NCBI GenBank assembly: GCA_020631735.1
Contig: CM036201.1
Coordinates: 78,344,502-78,408,501, forward strand
Origin: Saccharum officinarum
Lineage: Eukaryota; Streptophyta; Magnoliopsida; Poales; Poaceae
Length of the DNA stretch: 64,000 nt
Direction: 5' to 3'
The first letter of the stretch is position 1. Every line of letters begins with the position of its first letter. Below the pieces are notes generated by a model, which was not told the DNA's origin, searched no databases, and saw only the letters and a list, made by a program, of their open reading frames with translations. A program made the position numbers and the translations under genes. Below, in pieces: positions 34,872-47,700 of this stretch.

Positions 34872-36062
34872 GGTTCGTCGCGAGCCCAGAGCAAGCCCCA
34901 CCAAGCGCTATGCCTGGGCTCAAATTCCTAGGCCCATGGCGTGGCGGCTGCTGCGGCCCGGCCGGACGTGCTGCCAACAGTTGGACGGCCGATGTTGTTG
35001 TGCATGTGACCGCGCATGGCTTCATTCCGTGCTGACTGTAGACTTCAGATTAGTATATTCCGTGATGCATGGACTGTTTGCTTGTTGTTGGTACATAGGA
35101 GTAGCTAGCTGATCACGAGACGATCCAATATTATAACTTAAAAATTTAGCGTTGGCAGGAAAGCCAGCCGTTTCGGCTGCTGCTTTTGTCAAGTGAAGGC
35201 ACAAAAGTACTGTACCTACAGTGATTTCTAGCAGCTGCAGCGCTGATAATAAGCCTGTTTGTCTGTAGGCTTGTTGCTAAGCTAAGCTTCTTGTCTGAAC
35301 GGAGTGACTGAGTGTATGCCGGATGGCCCTGAGACTTGGTTATTGGATATTTTAAAAAAATAAATAAATTTGGTTACTATTATAGTTCTCTCATGTAAAC
35401 CATATGGTCCGTGGCTATGGAACACGTTTTTTTTTGTTCTTGCAGAAAAGATTAGCTTCTTTGTTTTAAGATGAGATACACGCTGGATGAAATACAAGAA
35501 CCGTTCAAAAAGAACGTCAATCAAAGCCACACAACCTGTTACCTGTGCTAAGTCACCTTTAGAACACGGGAATTTTTTATATGTTATACATCTTTTTCTA
35601 TAAAAATAAAATTGATTCTCGTGAATTACTCCATTTCAAGTGTAGATTTTTTTCTATTTTCTATATTTTTTTTAAAGAAATGAGTCGATTTCTGTGAAAT
35701 TTATCCATTCTTGACAGCCCCTTAAGAAAGGGGCCTAAATAAGCTGCCTAAATGTTTGCCGCCTGCTATCAGAGCAGCACTTCAATCTTTTCTGGCCATC
35801 ACCTGCTGCAGGGAGGAGTGAGGAGTCTCGTTCCAGAATATGTTTCCATTTTTCTATTTTGATTGATTCCTGCGTTTCCACCTGAAATGGAACTACTATC
35901 GCAGACTACATAATTCCGTGAAATTTCTACGTTTCAAATTAAGAGCGACCTGGTCGATCAGTTTATTAAGCATTGCTGAAGATTTTGCGTCATCTACCCG
36001 TCACATTTTCTGCTGAACAGTCAAGAGTGCCTCAAATTGACTGCAGATCAACAAAACATATG
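34872..36062. other. Intergenic stretch, no gene recognised
   Basis: AT-rich with several T homopolymers. No recognisable open frame or element. Confidence 0.45.
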
Positions 36063-36186
36063 GTGTGGGTTTAGTTCTCTGAAAAAGGGTGAAAAATATA
36101 TTGTAACACATTTTAGTTTTATTTGGCAAATAGTGTCCAACCATTGACTAATTAGGTTCAAAACGTTCGTCTCGCAAAGTACAACC

Positions 36187-36688
36187 TGTAAGGTTGATCT
36201 CTCCTCTAATGAGCCCAACGGCACATTAGGCCCTTGATCCGCGCCCTGATCGGGGGCGCCCAGCCCAACAATGGCTGGTGGGCCCCCGTCGCGCAGCGCT
36301 ATATAAAGGAGGTGGGGAGCCGGGGCTCGAGTCACGAGGTTCGTCAGAGCCGCCATTCCCCACCTACAACCCTAACCGATCTCGAGGGTCGCGCTGTGAG
36401 CGACGGGAAGCACCTCCGCCTCCACTCGGTCATCGCCGATCTCCACTGCACCGACCTTCCCTTCCCCGAACGTCGTTGCCCGTGCGCAGCCGCCATCAAC
36501 GTTCGTGATGGCGTCCAGATCGAACTCCACCGCACACATTCCCACAGATTGTTTGCACTACCCCAATCTCCTCCTCTCTCTCTACATCTCGGATCCGGTA
36601 GTTCTTTCACTAGAATCTTGATGTTCGTAACCGAAATATATAGTACTACCCCGCTGATCTACTGCTATCCGGTCCTAGAACTATAACA
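36187..36688 (+). repeat. 5' LTR of copia element
   Basis: 502 bp, TGTAAGGTTGATC...CTATAACA. TATA box TATATAAA at 36300-36307. Confidence 0.95.
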
Positions 36689-36689
36689 T

Positions 36690-36701
36690 TGGTATCGGAG
36701 G
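36690..36701 (+). promoter_or_regulatory. Primer-binding site of copia element
   Basis: TGGTATCGGAGG next to the LTR; a slight variant of the initiator Met tRNA site. Confidence 0.8.
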
Positions 36702-38135
36702 CCTACATAGCATGTAGATCTAGCTGTTGGGGAAAAGAAAGAAACAAAAAACAGATTTTTAATCGGAATAGTACAATACCCGAACCCCTAACCCTAGATG
36801 GGGAATAGAAAAGAGAGGAAGAGACCGATCTCGGATCAGAAAAGTGCACTGGAACCCTAACCCTAACAAAATAAAGGACGCAAATGGCTGACCTACCGTC
36901 GGCCTTACCTCCGTCACCACCCGCGGCGTCATGGACACCGTGCGGGAAAGAACTGGAGCTACCGCTCGCCAGCGTGATCCCGTGGCGCGCGTGCATGCTC
37001 ACGGCACCGTTGCCCAGACCGCTCGACGACGGTGAGCTCCGCCTAGGGCGAGCTCACGCGCCGGCGAGGGGTCCGGCAGCGGCACCACCATCTTCCTCCA
37101 CCGCTCGCCATGGGCGAGGACTGTTACTGGTGCTCGATGCGGGCGGTCGGAACAACGGGAAAGAGGAAAGGGAGAAAGAGAGGGTACGTGAATGCCGGTT
37201 TTGCTCCACCGGCTTCTTCCCTCGACGGTGCGGCTGGGCGCCATGGGCGCCGCCGCTGTGTCCGCCGCTCCACTGCGACTAGAAAGGCAAAGGGAGGAAA
37301 CGAAATGAGAAATGATTCTAGGGTTTTGGGGAAACAGCCGGCTGCTGCCGGTTTTGACCCTCCGACGTGAGCGCGTGGCCATTGGATGATCAAACCCTGA
37401 GATCGACGGCTGGAATTAATTGGGCTCAAATGAGCCCAGGCGGGCGAGCTCGGTAGGCCGAATCGCCGGCCCAGGCCCAGGTTGCGGCCTGGGCGCGGCT
37501 GCCTCGGCAGCTGACGAGCAGCCTGGGCCGGTTTCGCTGGCTGGGCCGGTTTTTGGCAAATATGGGCCACGGAACATGCTGGGCCTCTGAGCGATTTTGA
37601 AGCAAATGGGCCACGAGCTGCATTTTGAGCGGCTGGGCCGAAATGTATGAATTCATTTTAATTTTTTCCAGAAGCAAACTTTGATGGTTTTGAAAAGAAA
37701 TTTGAATTGAATTTGATGCATATTTTCTGTACAAAATTTATCCAATGATATTTTTGTTCAGTTAACAGTAAAGTTGCTTCTGGAAAATATTATTATGATA
37801 ATGGTAAATCTGTTTCCGCTGCGTACTTGATGTTATTAATTTTATTATTAAATTCAAACCAACGGGAGAATTTAATTTTAGAAAAATAGATAAATTTAAA
37901 ATATGATCATAATATTGTTATTATTCTGACCAACGTTGATTAATAGCAGTATTATGATATCATAATGATTTTATCATGCATTAATTCTATTTCTACCCAA
38001 CGGTGATCTAGAATTAGTGTAAAAAGGATGATTTTTGTATGTTTTAATTTTGACCAACGTTGGAATTAAAGCATGCAACTATTTTTGTACTTATGTTCTC
38101 ACTCTATATGATTTATATTTTCAGGAGGTTACTCT
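36702..38135 (+). other. Long untranslated leader of copia element
   Basis: About 1.4 kb between PBS and gag. GC-rich first (36880-37560), then AT-rich. Open frames here are not conserved with the outer element and show no domain. Confidence 0.7.
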
Positions 38136-41100
38136 TTGATGGGGTTTATCAAAGATATCCCACCCCTCAAAGGTGACAACTACAACGAATGGAAAAAGAA
38201 AATTGACCTCGCTTTTGTTTTGGCTGAGGTGGACTGGGTGGTCACCACACCATGCCCCAGTGAACCTGTGGCACCGGTGAGGGAGGCCAATGAGTCTGAT
38301 GCTGAATGGCAGAAAAAAGAAAGGGACCATGCTCCCGTACAGATGGCATATGACCTACAAAAGCAAAAGTGGGTCAATGCCAACAAAAAGTGTGTTGCTG
38401 TCATAAAGAACATGATTGAGCCTACCATAATGGGCTCAATCCAAGAGTGTGACACTGTCACAGAGTACTTAGAAAGGATAAAGAGTCAGTTCTATGGCTC
38501 TTCAAAGACATATGCAACCCAGCTGATCAAGCAGCTGGTGATAGAAAAATACACCGGAGGTGGACATGGCAATGACATTCGAGAGCACATATCAAAGATG
38601 AATCATTTGAACAACAAGCTCAAATCAATGGACCTGGCTCTTACTGAAGAGTTTCTTGTCCATCTGATTTTTGCTTCTTTACCAAAAGAGTTTGACACTT
38701 TTGTTGTCAACTACAACATTCAGCCTGAAAAATGAGATTTAGAACGTTGTATGGCGATGTGTGCACAAGAGGAAGAGAGGATAAAAGCCGCCAATGGTGG
38801 CACTCTTAGTTTCGTTAAAGATAACAAAAGAAAGAATTTCAATGCCAATGCCAACTCTCCCTCAAAGCCAAAGGGCAAGGCTCCCATGCAGCATCAGCCT
38901 CAGCAGAAACAATTTGTAGTGAACAAAGATCAGTGCCTTCACTGCAAGAAGACGGGACATTACAAGAAAGATTGTCCTGATTTTCTAAAGATGATCATGG
39001 CAAAGCAAGGTGAGAACATGATTACGTTTATAAATGAATCCCTGTATGTACAGTATTCGAAATCTACTTGGTGGATTGACTCAGGAGCAACTGTCCATGT
39101 TGCTAATTCTTTACAGGGATTTCGTTCGACGAGAACTACGCAAAGAAGCGAAAGGCACGTTAAAGTCGCAAATGGAGTCCAAGCAGACGTCGAAGCTGTT
39201 GGCGATGTCTCCTTAGAGCTTGCTGATGGATTCATTCTTTTGTTAAGAGATGTTTTATTTGTTCCGTCATTACAAAGAAATTTGATTAGTGTGTCATGTT
39301 TGGACAACGATGGATTTGATTGCCATTTTGGAGATGGCAAATGTGAAATATTATGTAATAATGAATGTGTTGGCCTTGCTTTTCAAAAGCAAGATCTTTA
39401 TTTGTTATCACTTCGTGAAAATGTGAATTCCATATGTGATGCGAATGATAACGTATTCTCGTTTGTGAACGCGAATAGAAAACGAAAGAGAACTCAAGAT
39501 GCGTCGTCGAAATTATGGCACTGTCGTTTATGCCATATTTCGAGGGGGAGAATAGAGAGACTAGTTAAGAATGATATTCTTCCTCCATTAAAGTTCTCAG
39601 ACTTTGAACAGTGCAGAGAATGTATTAAAGGAAAATACATGAAGCAAATTAAAAAGGATGCTAAACGAAGCACAGGAATTCTACAAATAATTCACACAGA
39701 CATCTGTGGTCCTTTTCCTGTGAAAAGTGTGGATGGTTTTGACTCGTTCATAACATTCACAGATGACTACTCCTGTTATGGTTACATTTATCAAATTAAA
39801 GAAAGAAATGAAGCGTTGGATAAATTTAAAATATTTAAGGCTGAAGTTGAAAATCAACATAATTTAAAGATTAAAGTGGTCCGGTCTGATCGTGGTGGGG
39901 AGTACTACGGTCGGCATACCCCATATGGCCAAGTTCCTGGACCCTTTGCAAGGTTTCTACAGGAGAATGGCATAGTAGCCCAGTATTCTACATCGGGCGA
40001 ACCTCAGCAGAACGGAGTAGCTGAAAGGCGCAACTGTACCTTAATGGATATGGTACGTAGTATGATGAGTTACTCTGACTTACCATTGAGTCTATGGATG
40101 GAGGCGTTAAAAACCGCCATTCATATTCTAAATAGAGTACCAAGTAAAGCGGTGCCCAAAACACCATATGAGTTATGGACAGGAAGAGAACCCTCACTAA
40201 AACACTTGCGTGTGTGGGGGAGTCCTGCTGAGGCAAAAGTATTTAACCCAAATATTAGGAAGTTAGATCCCAAAACAGTTAGCTGCCATTTTATTGGCTA
40301 TCTTGAAAAGTCAAAAGGTTTTTATTTCTACTGTTTAGATAGATACACAAAATTTGTAGAAACAAGACACGCTGTTATCTTAGAGGATAAAATGATAAGG
40401 GGGAGCATGGTGGCTCAAGAAATTGTTCTTGAGGAGAAGCGGGTTTGTGTGCCCACTCCGATGATTCAGGAACCATTCTTTGAACTACCTGTTCTTGTTG
40501 CACCAACAGTGCCAGATACTGTAGTGCCAACACCTGTTGTCATTTCTCCTGTGGTGACAGTAAACAATGATGAGGAACCTGTCCTTTAGGAACCTATACA
40601 AACTGATGCCACAGATGAGGGGGAGCAACAACAGCCCCAAACAGAAGGTGTGCCAAATGTGGAGGCCCCGAGAAGGTCTCAAAAAGTTAGAAGATCAGCT
40701 ATACCTGATGATTATGAGGTGTATAACACTGAAGAATTTCAAATGGAGGGTGATCCCACTTCATTTGAAGAAGCCATGAGAAGCGATAATTCATCCAAGT
40801 GGCTTGAGGCCATGGAAGATGAAATAAAGTCAATGAGTACCAACAAAGTTTGGGACTTAGAGTCTATTCCTAAAGGAGCCAAGACAGTAGGCTGCAAATG
40901 GGTCTACAAGACAAAACGTGACTCCCAAGGGAATATTGAAAGATTTAAAGCGCGACTTGTGGCAAAAGGTTTCACGCAAAGAGAAGGGATTGATTACAAT
41001 GAGACATTTTCTCCAGTCTCATGTAAGGATTCCTTCAGAATTATAATGGCATTAGTGGCACACTATAATTTAGAATTACATCAGATGGATGTAAAAACAA

Positions 41101-42317
41101 CATTCCTGAATGGGGATCTGGAGGAAAATGTTTATATGGCACAACCGAAAGGTTTTGTCGTAGAAGGAAAAGAACGAATGAGATGCCGCTTAAAGAAATT
41201 GATTTATGGGTTAAAGCAAGCTTCGAGACAGCGGTACTTGAAGTTTGACAGAACAATAAAGAATTTTGGGTTTAAAGAAAATATTGAGGATAATTGTGTT
41301 TATACAAAGTTTAAGAATGGAAGATATATCTTCCTAATCCTGTATGTAGATGATATCTTACTCGCTAGTAGTGATGTCATTCTACTACTGGAAACAAAGA
41401 AGTTTTTATCTTTAAAATTTGATATGAAAGATCTTGGTGAAGCTTCATTTGTTTTGGGCATAGAGATTCATCGAGATAGAAGTAAAGGGATATTAGGACT
41501 ATCACAAAAGGCATACATAGAAAAAGTTTTAAAGAAATTCAGTATGTATAAATGTAGTGCCTCACCTGCACCCATGGTCAAGGGCGACAGATATGGAGAT
41601 TTTCAATGCCCTAGGAACCAATACGAGCTCGATCAAATGAAAGTGGTTCCATATGCTTCTGCTGTCGGAAGCCTACAATATGCTCAAGTGTGCACACACC
41701 CTGATTTAGCTTTTGTTACCGGGTTGATTGGCAGATTTCAAAGTAATCCAGGAATTGAACACTGGAAATTGGTAAAGAAAGTCTTGCGATATTTGTAAGG
41801 TACGAAAGGTCTCATGTTGACGTACAGAAAATCAGATTCTCTCCAGATAGTGGGGTATTCGGATTCTGATTATGCGGAAGATGATAGAAAATCCACGTCA
41901 GGATATATATTCACTCTCGCAGGAGGAGCAATTTCATGGAAAAGCTCGAAACAAACCGTCACTACATCGTCCACAATGTATGCCGAGTTTGTAGCGTGTT
42001 ATGAGGCAACGGGGCAGGTGAACTGGCTAAAGAAGTTCATACCCGGTTTGAATGTGGTAGATAGCATATATAAGCCACTAAAGTTATACTGCGATAATGA
42101 TCTAGCAGTACAGTACGCTCACAACAATAGGTCAAGTGGTGCTGCCAAACACATTGACATAAAGTATTATGTTGTGAAGGATAAAGTCTGGGATCAAATT
42201 ATAAGTCTTGAGCATATAAGCACTGAAAAGATGCTCGCGGATCCGCTTACAAAAGGCTTACCACCCAACGTGTTCAGAGAACATGTAGCCGGCATGGGTT
42301 TAAGGGAAAGCCTATGA
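38136..42317 (+). pseudogene. Copia gag-pol polyprotein with three nonsense codons
   Basis: One continuous reading frame in the order of Ty1/copia: gag (from 38136), CCHC zinc knuckle ([14 protein letters not shown] near 38935), aspartic protease (WWIDSGAT near 39070), GAG-pre-integrase, integrase (TDDYS, SDRGGEY and the NGVAERRN motif), reverse transcriptase (YVDDILL near 41342) and RNase H (YSDSDYAEDDRKSTSGY near 41850). The frame is interrupted only by TGA at 38733-38735, TAG at 40587-40589 and TAA at 41796-41798. In context each looks like a C-to-T or G-to-A change of a Trp or Gln codon. No frameshift is needed from start to end. In the plant nucleus this would have encoded the full replication machinery; as it stands no complete product can be made. 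Confidence 0.95.
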
Positions 42318-42507
42318 CTCATGGACTATAATAAAGGTCCCAAAAGTTAAAGTAACTGTTTCAGATTAGAGATGTGCATTGTAGCTGTCAAATCTATCGG
42401 CGATTGATCGTGACGATAAAACATGTTCTATGCACTTATTTGTGATGAAACGAGTAAAGTTAAAAGCATTGAAGTCAAAGATGAAAGGTTAAAGTATAAG
42501 TGAGATC

Positions 42508-42518
42508 AAGGAGGAGAA
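42508..42518 (+). promoter_or_regulatory. Polypurine tract of copia element
   Basis: AAGGAGGAGAA immediately before the 3' LTR. Confidence 0.85.
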
Positions 42519-43020
42519 TGTAAGGTTGATCTCTCCTCTAATGAGCCCAACGGCACATTAGGCCCTTGATCCGCGCCCTGATCAGGGGCACCCAGCCCAA
42601 CAATGGCTGGTGGGCCCCCGTCGCGCAGCGCTATATAAATGAGGTGGGGAGCCGAGGCTTGAGTCACGAGGTTCGTCAGAGCCGCCATTCCCCACCTACA
42701 ACCCTAACCGATCTCGAGGGTCGCGCTGTGAGCGACGGGAAGCACCTCCGCCTCCACTCGGTCATCGCCGATCTCCACTGCACCGACCTTCCCTTCCCCG
42801 AACGTCGCTGCCCGTGCGCAGCCGCCATCGACGTTCGTGATGGCGTCCGGATCGAACTCCACCGCACCCATTCCCACAGATGGTTTGCACTACCCCAATC
42901 TCCTCCTCTCTCTCTACATCTCGGATCCGGTAGTTCTTTCACTAGAATCTTGATGTTCGTAACCGAAATACATATTACTACCCCGCTGATCTACTGCTAT
43001 CCGGTCCTAGAACTATAACA
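42519..43020 (+). repeat. 3' LTR of copia element
   Basis: 502 bp, TATA-like TATATAAAT at 42632. Followed by CAACC. Confidence 0.95.
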
Positions 43021-43181
43021 CAACCAAGCTGTACAATTAGTTTTTAATTTCATCTATATTTAATACTCCATGCATGTATCGCAAATTTGATATGACGGGG
43101 ATTTTTTTTTCATAGTGCTTTTTTTTAGACCTAAACACAGCCATGCTCGCAGTCGCAGGGAAAAATTCACATGAAAATTAC

Positions 43182-43993
43182 TCAAAAACATTGCTGAACA
43201 TTGCGCTCAGCCGGCGGCGACGTCCCGAACCTGGGCGTGACGTAGGAGCCCGGCGAGATGATCTGCCCGCCCTGGCGCAACCAGTCCCGTAGGCTGCCGG
43301 ACATGGAGATGGAGAAGTCGAACGCCGCCGCTGGCACATTCAGCTCGCCCAGCTGTCGCGCTCTCGCCCTCCGCTTGGCGTCGGCGGACGCCTCCGGCCG
43401 AACTGCTTGCTCTGCCTCCACGGTCGAGGCCGTCGTCACCGCGGGCGCCGCCGTGGCTGTAGCGAGCTCCTCCTCCTGCTCGGTTGCCAGCGCGGTCGGT
43501 CGTTCCGACGACGAGCCGCTCTCGCTCTGCGTCTACGGCCGCTGCTGCGTCAGTACCATCGCGTCGAACTCCTCCACCGTGCGGAAGCTCCTCACCCAAC
43601 CAGCCGCGCCACCGTCCGACGCGGGCCACAGAGCCGGTGGCCCGTCGCGACTGATGCTCTGCCGCCGTTCCCGCGCTTGCTCCGCCGTGCAGCAGCTCTC
43701 TTCATCCAGGCCGACGAGTAGCTCGGACACGTCGATCGTCTCGATCTTGGCAACCGGCTCGGTCACCGCCGCCGCCGCCGCTGCCGCTGCCTCAGGCTCC
43801 TTAGCTTTCCTGGCCGACGAGGTGGAGGTGCGGAGGAGGGCCAGGAACTGGTCGCCGTTGCTCTTAGAGGTGGACAGGATGATCTCCTCGATGGCACTGC
43901 TCCTCTGGAAGCTGTGGCCTAGGCTGCTCACTTTCTCCTCAAAGCTCCCTGATTTCTCCAGGATCTTGGAAGACACATACCCATGACCTCAGG
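43182..43993 (-). pseudogene. Host gene fragment (3' part) with an in-frame amber codon
   Basis: On the minus strand one frame runs from about 43993 to a TGA at 43182, roughly 265 codons, broken only by TAG at 43533-43535. The frame on both sides is the same and coding-like. The upstream side opens next to a possible splice acceptor (AG before GTCATGGG), so it looks like a last exon. The product has a Ser/Lys-rich start (SSKILEKSGSFEEK), a poly-Ala tract, Glu/Ser-rich spacers and a compact C-terminal block (FDFSISMSGSLRDWLRQGG, then QIISPGSYVTPRFG) that looks conserved. I do not recognise the family. No matching upstream exons were found to 44800. It may be a dead gene, a retained fragment, or a live gene with a sequence error or readthrough at the amber codon. 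Confidence 0.55.
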
Positions 43994-46749
43994 GTTGTTT
44001 AAAATTCACTCGCAGGCATGAGAGAATTCAGAGCATGGGTGTCTCCTTCACGCGCGGACGCACGGCTGTGGTTCTATTGCAAAAAAAACGTCTACAGCTA
44101 CTTTTGCACGAAGCCCCTCTTGTTGCCCAGTGCTCCCACCCTAGCTGCCTAGCCCTACCTCCCCTCATTCCTCATCCTCCTTTCTCTCTCTTCTCCCCGC
44201 CGCCACCACCCTCCTTGCAGCTAGCTGCACACGCCTCCCGGTTTGATGTATCCAAGGCGTCACAGGTGTCGTCGTGGATGGGTCGGAGGACGGCGCCGAG
44301 AGCTTCGCCTCCTCATGCGTAGAGAGCCCTCGCATGTCGCCGCGCGCGGCGTTCCTGGCCTCCGCCGTCACTCCGGTAGGCACCGGATCTGCAAGGGAAG
44401 GCAACGGTGTGAGGACGGCAGGCGGCGACGGTGGGTAGAGAAGTGGTGCGGCGACACATGGGACAACGGCCCAGCGGTGGCGATGCAACTCGACGATGCA
44501 GGCGTGTATCTTTTTCATTCCTTTCTCACTGTCCTTATCTTTACCTTCTCTCCTACTAGATCTGTTGGACATAGTTGAGTTTGCTCTCCCTCGCAGATCC
44601 GAGGCACGACCTCCTCCGCTATTTGAGCTCATGCTCAGATAAGACTTCTAGACTGTGCCATGGTGTCTCCTCGACGGCTCACAGCTATGGTGACCATGGC
44701 TTGACAGCTGCTCGGGTCGGCGACACGCAATGGCAATGCCCCACACCCCTGTCGCCTAGCTAGCCCATGTTTTGCGCCTCTCCCCCTCCAACCCCGGATT
44801 CCACCATCAACACAAGTCTCCGACAGAGATCAAGAAGGGCGATTTTTACCCCTTGCCACCGTTGCGGAGCTAAGAAGAACAATGCTAAGAACACTAATCC
44901 TTCTTCGAAGCCTGGTTAGTTGGGATTTTGCATCACATCCTCGATCTTTGCATATTTCTTATGTGGTATTATGTACTCTGATATTTTCTTACGCTTTTGC
45001 ATAATGGTTGATGTTCTAATTTGGATATTACATTGAGATACCTAGATTCACTTCTCCATCTGCTTGCAGCTCAAGCTCATATGAGATATACTGATTTAGC
45101 TCTAGAAAATGTTTGCGTCATTTATTCATCTTGGTTGCTAGCTTCTTGCTGGTAGCCAGCAGCAGCCAACTGATTCGAAACAAACAAGACTAGGTAATGC
45201 TTGTATTAGATCAGATAGTGGTTTATAATATTCTAGGATCTTTGGTATTCTCTGATTTGCAAACATGATGACCAGACAGGGTACAATAAACTTTGAGCAC
45301 CACACCAATGTCTATCGTTCGGCTATCATTTCTGCTTGTTTGGTCTTTTTTCCCTCTGTTGCAACTATAGCATATCCATCTGCTGTTATCTTACCTCTTT
45401 TTCATATGCTCAAAGAGTAGATGATTTAAAGTAGGCAGCCTTTAAAGTATGATCCTTTAACATATCTTCTGTCACTGCCTTTGATGTTGAGTATATTTTC
45501 TACCTGTTGTACTGATATTAGATTTTAGGGAATTGATTTATATTCTGTTCCTTTTGTCCATGTGAACGAATGACCAATGGATAGTTTTTCATTTTTTTCT
45601 AGAAACTTTCAATAAAGGATCAACAAGATGGTAGGGAGTTCCTGTGTTGCGATAAGGTGGAGTGGAACTCACTTGGGTAATTCTTCCAATCTTTTTTTGT
45701 CAGTGTTTGCTTGATGCATGGGCTATCTTTGAGGAGATGAATGTTCTTTCTATGCAGGTCCTGTAAAATGTTCTTCTAATCATGACAGGAACATGTCCTC
45801 ACTGCAACAATGAGCGCATCTACTGGCTAGGGATAGAGCAAGAACTGCGACACTGCTCTGTGGTGCTCCATAGCCAACGACAAAAGATGGTTGTGCTTTG
45901 TGAATTGCATTTGTTAGTTGTTGAGCTAACCGGCTAGCCTTGAATAGCCCATGTTGGAATTGGAGGAGAAACTATGGTTTTATGCGTTGTTCTATCATTT
46001 TTCTAATGCACTAAATTATGAGGAACGACATTGAGCAGGGTGCTTCATTTACAAATCATTCTGGATCTTTTTTGGTTAAGTGGCTAACTGTCTAGCCTGC
46101 TTTTTGATGCTCTCTTGGGGCATGCAGTGGTGGGATTCTTTTGAAGTGAAATGAGTCATTCCTAGCACACGATTATAGTCTCGAGGTAGGATTTGTGATT
46201 TGAGTCAATGAACATGCAGTACAATTTTGCAAAGCAATCATTAGAAACGCATTCATCAGAGATTAATCTCTTACACTATTAATGCATGAAACAATTATCT
46301 AATTAACCTGCTAGAATTCAAGAGTGTAAAAGATAAGTCATGGTAGGGCGCTTGATGTTCTGGTGTAATCTGAAAACACAAAGAAGCTTCTTTTTGTTCA
46401 GTTTGTCCTACTCTTCCTCTTCCTCTTCCTCTTCTCCACAACCATGATCACAAATTGAAACCATCTGAATTGGACCCAAAGAATAGAAGCTTACTCGATG
46501 AGCTAGAAGGGCTTAGGATCACGGTGGCTTGCTCCCTCTGACCCTCTCTCTTGGGTTCTTGAGCTAACACTAACAGACACCGGGAAGTGTGCAATTAGCA
46601 GTAAGATTAGCAGAGCAACACATGTAGGGATGCAATCATGGGCAATCAATGGTTAGAAAACTCGAGGTGGCACGTGGTAGGCAACTGGGGTGGAGAGTTC
46701 TAAACAGAGGAATTGGGTTTTGAGTCAGCACCCTCTAGACCTTATGCTA
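43994..46749. other. Intergenic region, no gene recognised
   Basis: A GC-rich patch (about 44140-44480) is followed by ordinary intron-like or intergenic DNA. Open frames at 44165-44632 (minus) and 44243-44578 (plus) overlap each other and show no domain. Nothing further can be supported. Confidence 0.4.
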
Positions 46750-47545
46750 ACATTCCCCACTCATCTCCTTGCTTATTGCATCATCCAAAGTGAGATTAGG
46801 AGTGATCCTAGTGCATCTGCATTGAGTTTTTTCATCTAGTGGCACTGGTGATCAATTGGGCTGCAGATTCTTGTTACTTTTGGTGGTTGCCTCCACCTAG
46901 ATGGATTGGAGCAGCTAATGTCATAGAAGGAAGATTGGTGATTGTTCTTGCCTTCGACCAAGTGATTATAAGAGGCTATTGTGCTCCTCCTTGCGGGAGA
47001 TTGTGAAGAGCAACTCTAGTGGAATCATACCTAGTTGGAGTGCACCATTTGAGTGGTTCTTGCGGCACTCTTGGTGGATCTAGCTTGTCACCTAGTTAGC
47101 TCATGAACCATCACTTGGAGACTTGTCACAACGAGGACGTAGGTTGTCGGCAAGCAACCAAACCTCGGGGCTATATCTTGTGTATTCTCTTGCCCCATTG
47201 GTTTGATCACTGCTCACTCTCTTGCCTTACTTATCTTGTTGAGTAGTAGTTGCTTGTAGTTGTGTGCCTAGAGCTAGAAGTAGAGTAGTAGTTATAACTA
47301 GTTGTAGTTACTTTCTTTAGTAACTAGTTAGTTGTAGCTCTCTCTTTGCTAGTGTAGCTTGTTTTCTTGAGTGACTTAGTTTAGAAACCAAGCTACTAGA
47401 TTGTGTAGGGGCTTGCTTTGGGTGAAGTAGTGCTAGTGCATTATAGGCTATTATGTTTTGTTTGCACTAGTGTTTTTTTTGTAGATTTTTAATAAGCTGC
47501 TCACCATCCCTCTAGCCATCTAGATCCTTTTAGCAGCCCCTTGTA
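46750..47545 (+). repeat. Degenerate Sirevirus-type LTR remnant
   Basis: Shares with the Sirevirus LTRs the order: AAGTGAGATT...GTGCAT, GGTGGTTGCCTCCACCTAGATGG, GTGGTTCTTGCGGC, AACGAGGACGTAG, AACCTCGGGG, and the GTTTGCACTAGTG...CCCTCTAGCC end. No PBS or gag follows, so it is a truncated or solo LTR. Confidence 0.75.
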
Positions 47546-47700
47546 AACTTGACCATACGAGATAAATAGAGCTATTTCAAATTGGACATAGGGTACCACA
47601 TACCTGAACCAGTATAAATCTATGTCTTGTTTGCTACCATCTGATTCCCTATGCGTGATATGCCAATCTCCATTGTTAGGATCAGAAACTTTGACACCTT

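Larger units (their letters stand above)
36187..43020 (+). mobile_element. Full-length Ty1/copia retrotransposon
   Basis: 6834 bp with LTRs of 502 bp each, a PBS, one gag-pol frame, a PPT and a 5-bp duplication CAACC (36182-36186 and 43021-43025). By eye the LTRs differ at about 12 sites (2.4 percent), suggesting close to a million years at the usual grass rate. Same family group as the outermost element of the 1-24855 nest. Confidence 0.95.
36063..43142. mobile_element. Tourist-like MITE (GTTTAG family), copy 3, split by a copia element
   Basis: Left half 36063-36186 (GTGTGGGTTTAG...) and right half 43021-43142 (...CTAAACACAGCC), with an ATG flank on both sides (36060-36062 and 43143-43145). 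The two halves join at CAACC in register with the copy at 27739. Confidence 0.82.

Noticed and set aside
33912..34880. TTCGTCG on both sides of the 33924-34871 element as a target duplication
   Set aside because: The words are not adjacent to the inverted ends and at unequal distances, so no duplication is claimed.
36234..36686. 150-codon frame at 36234 and its twin at 42566-43018
   Set aside because: Both lie entirely inside the two copies of the copia LTR.
44165..44632. 155-codon minus-strand and 111-codon plus-strand overlapping frames
   Set aside because: Overlapping GC-rich frames without domain, splice context or conservation clue; neither can be preferred.
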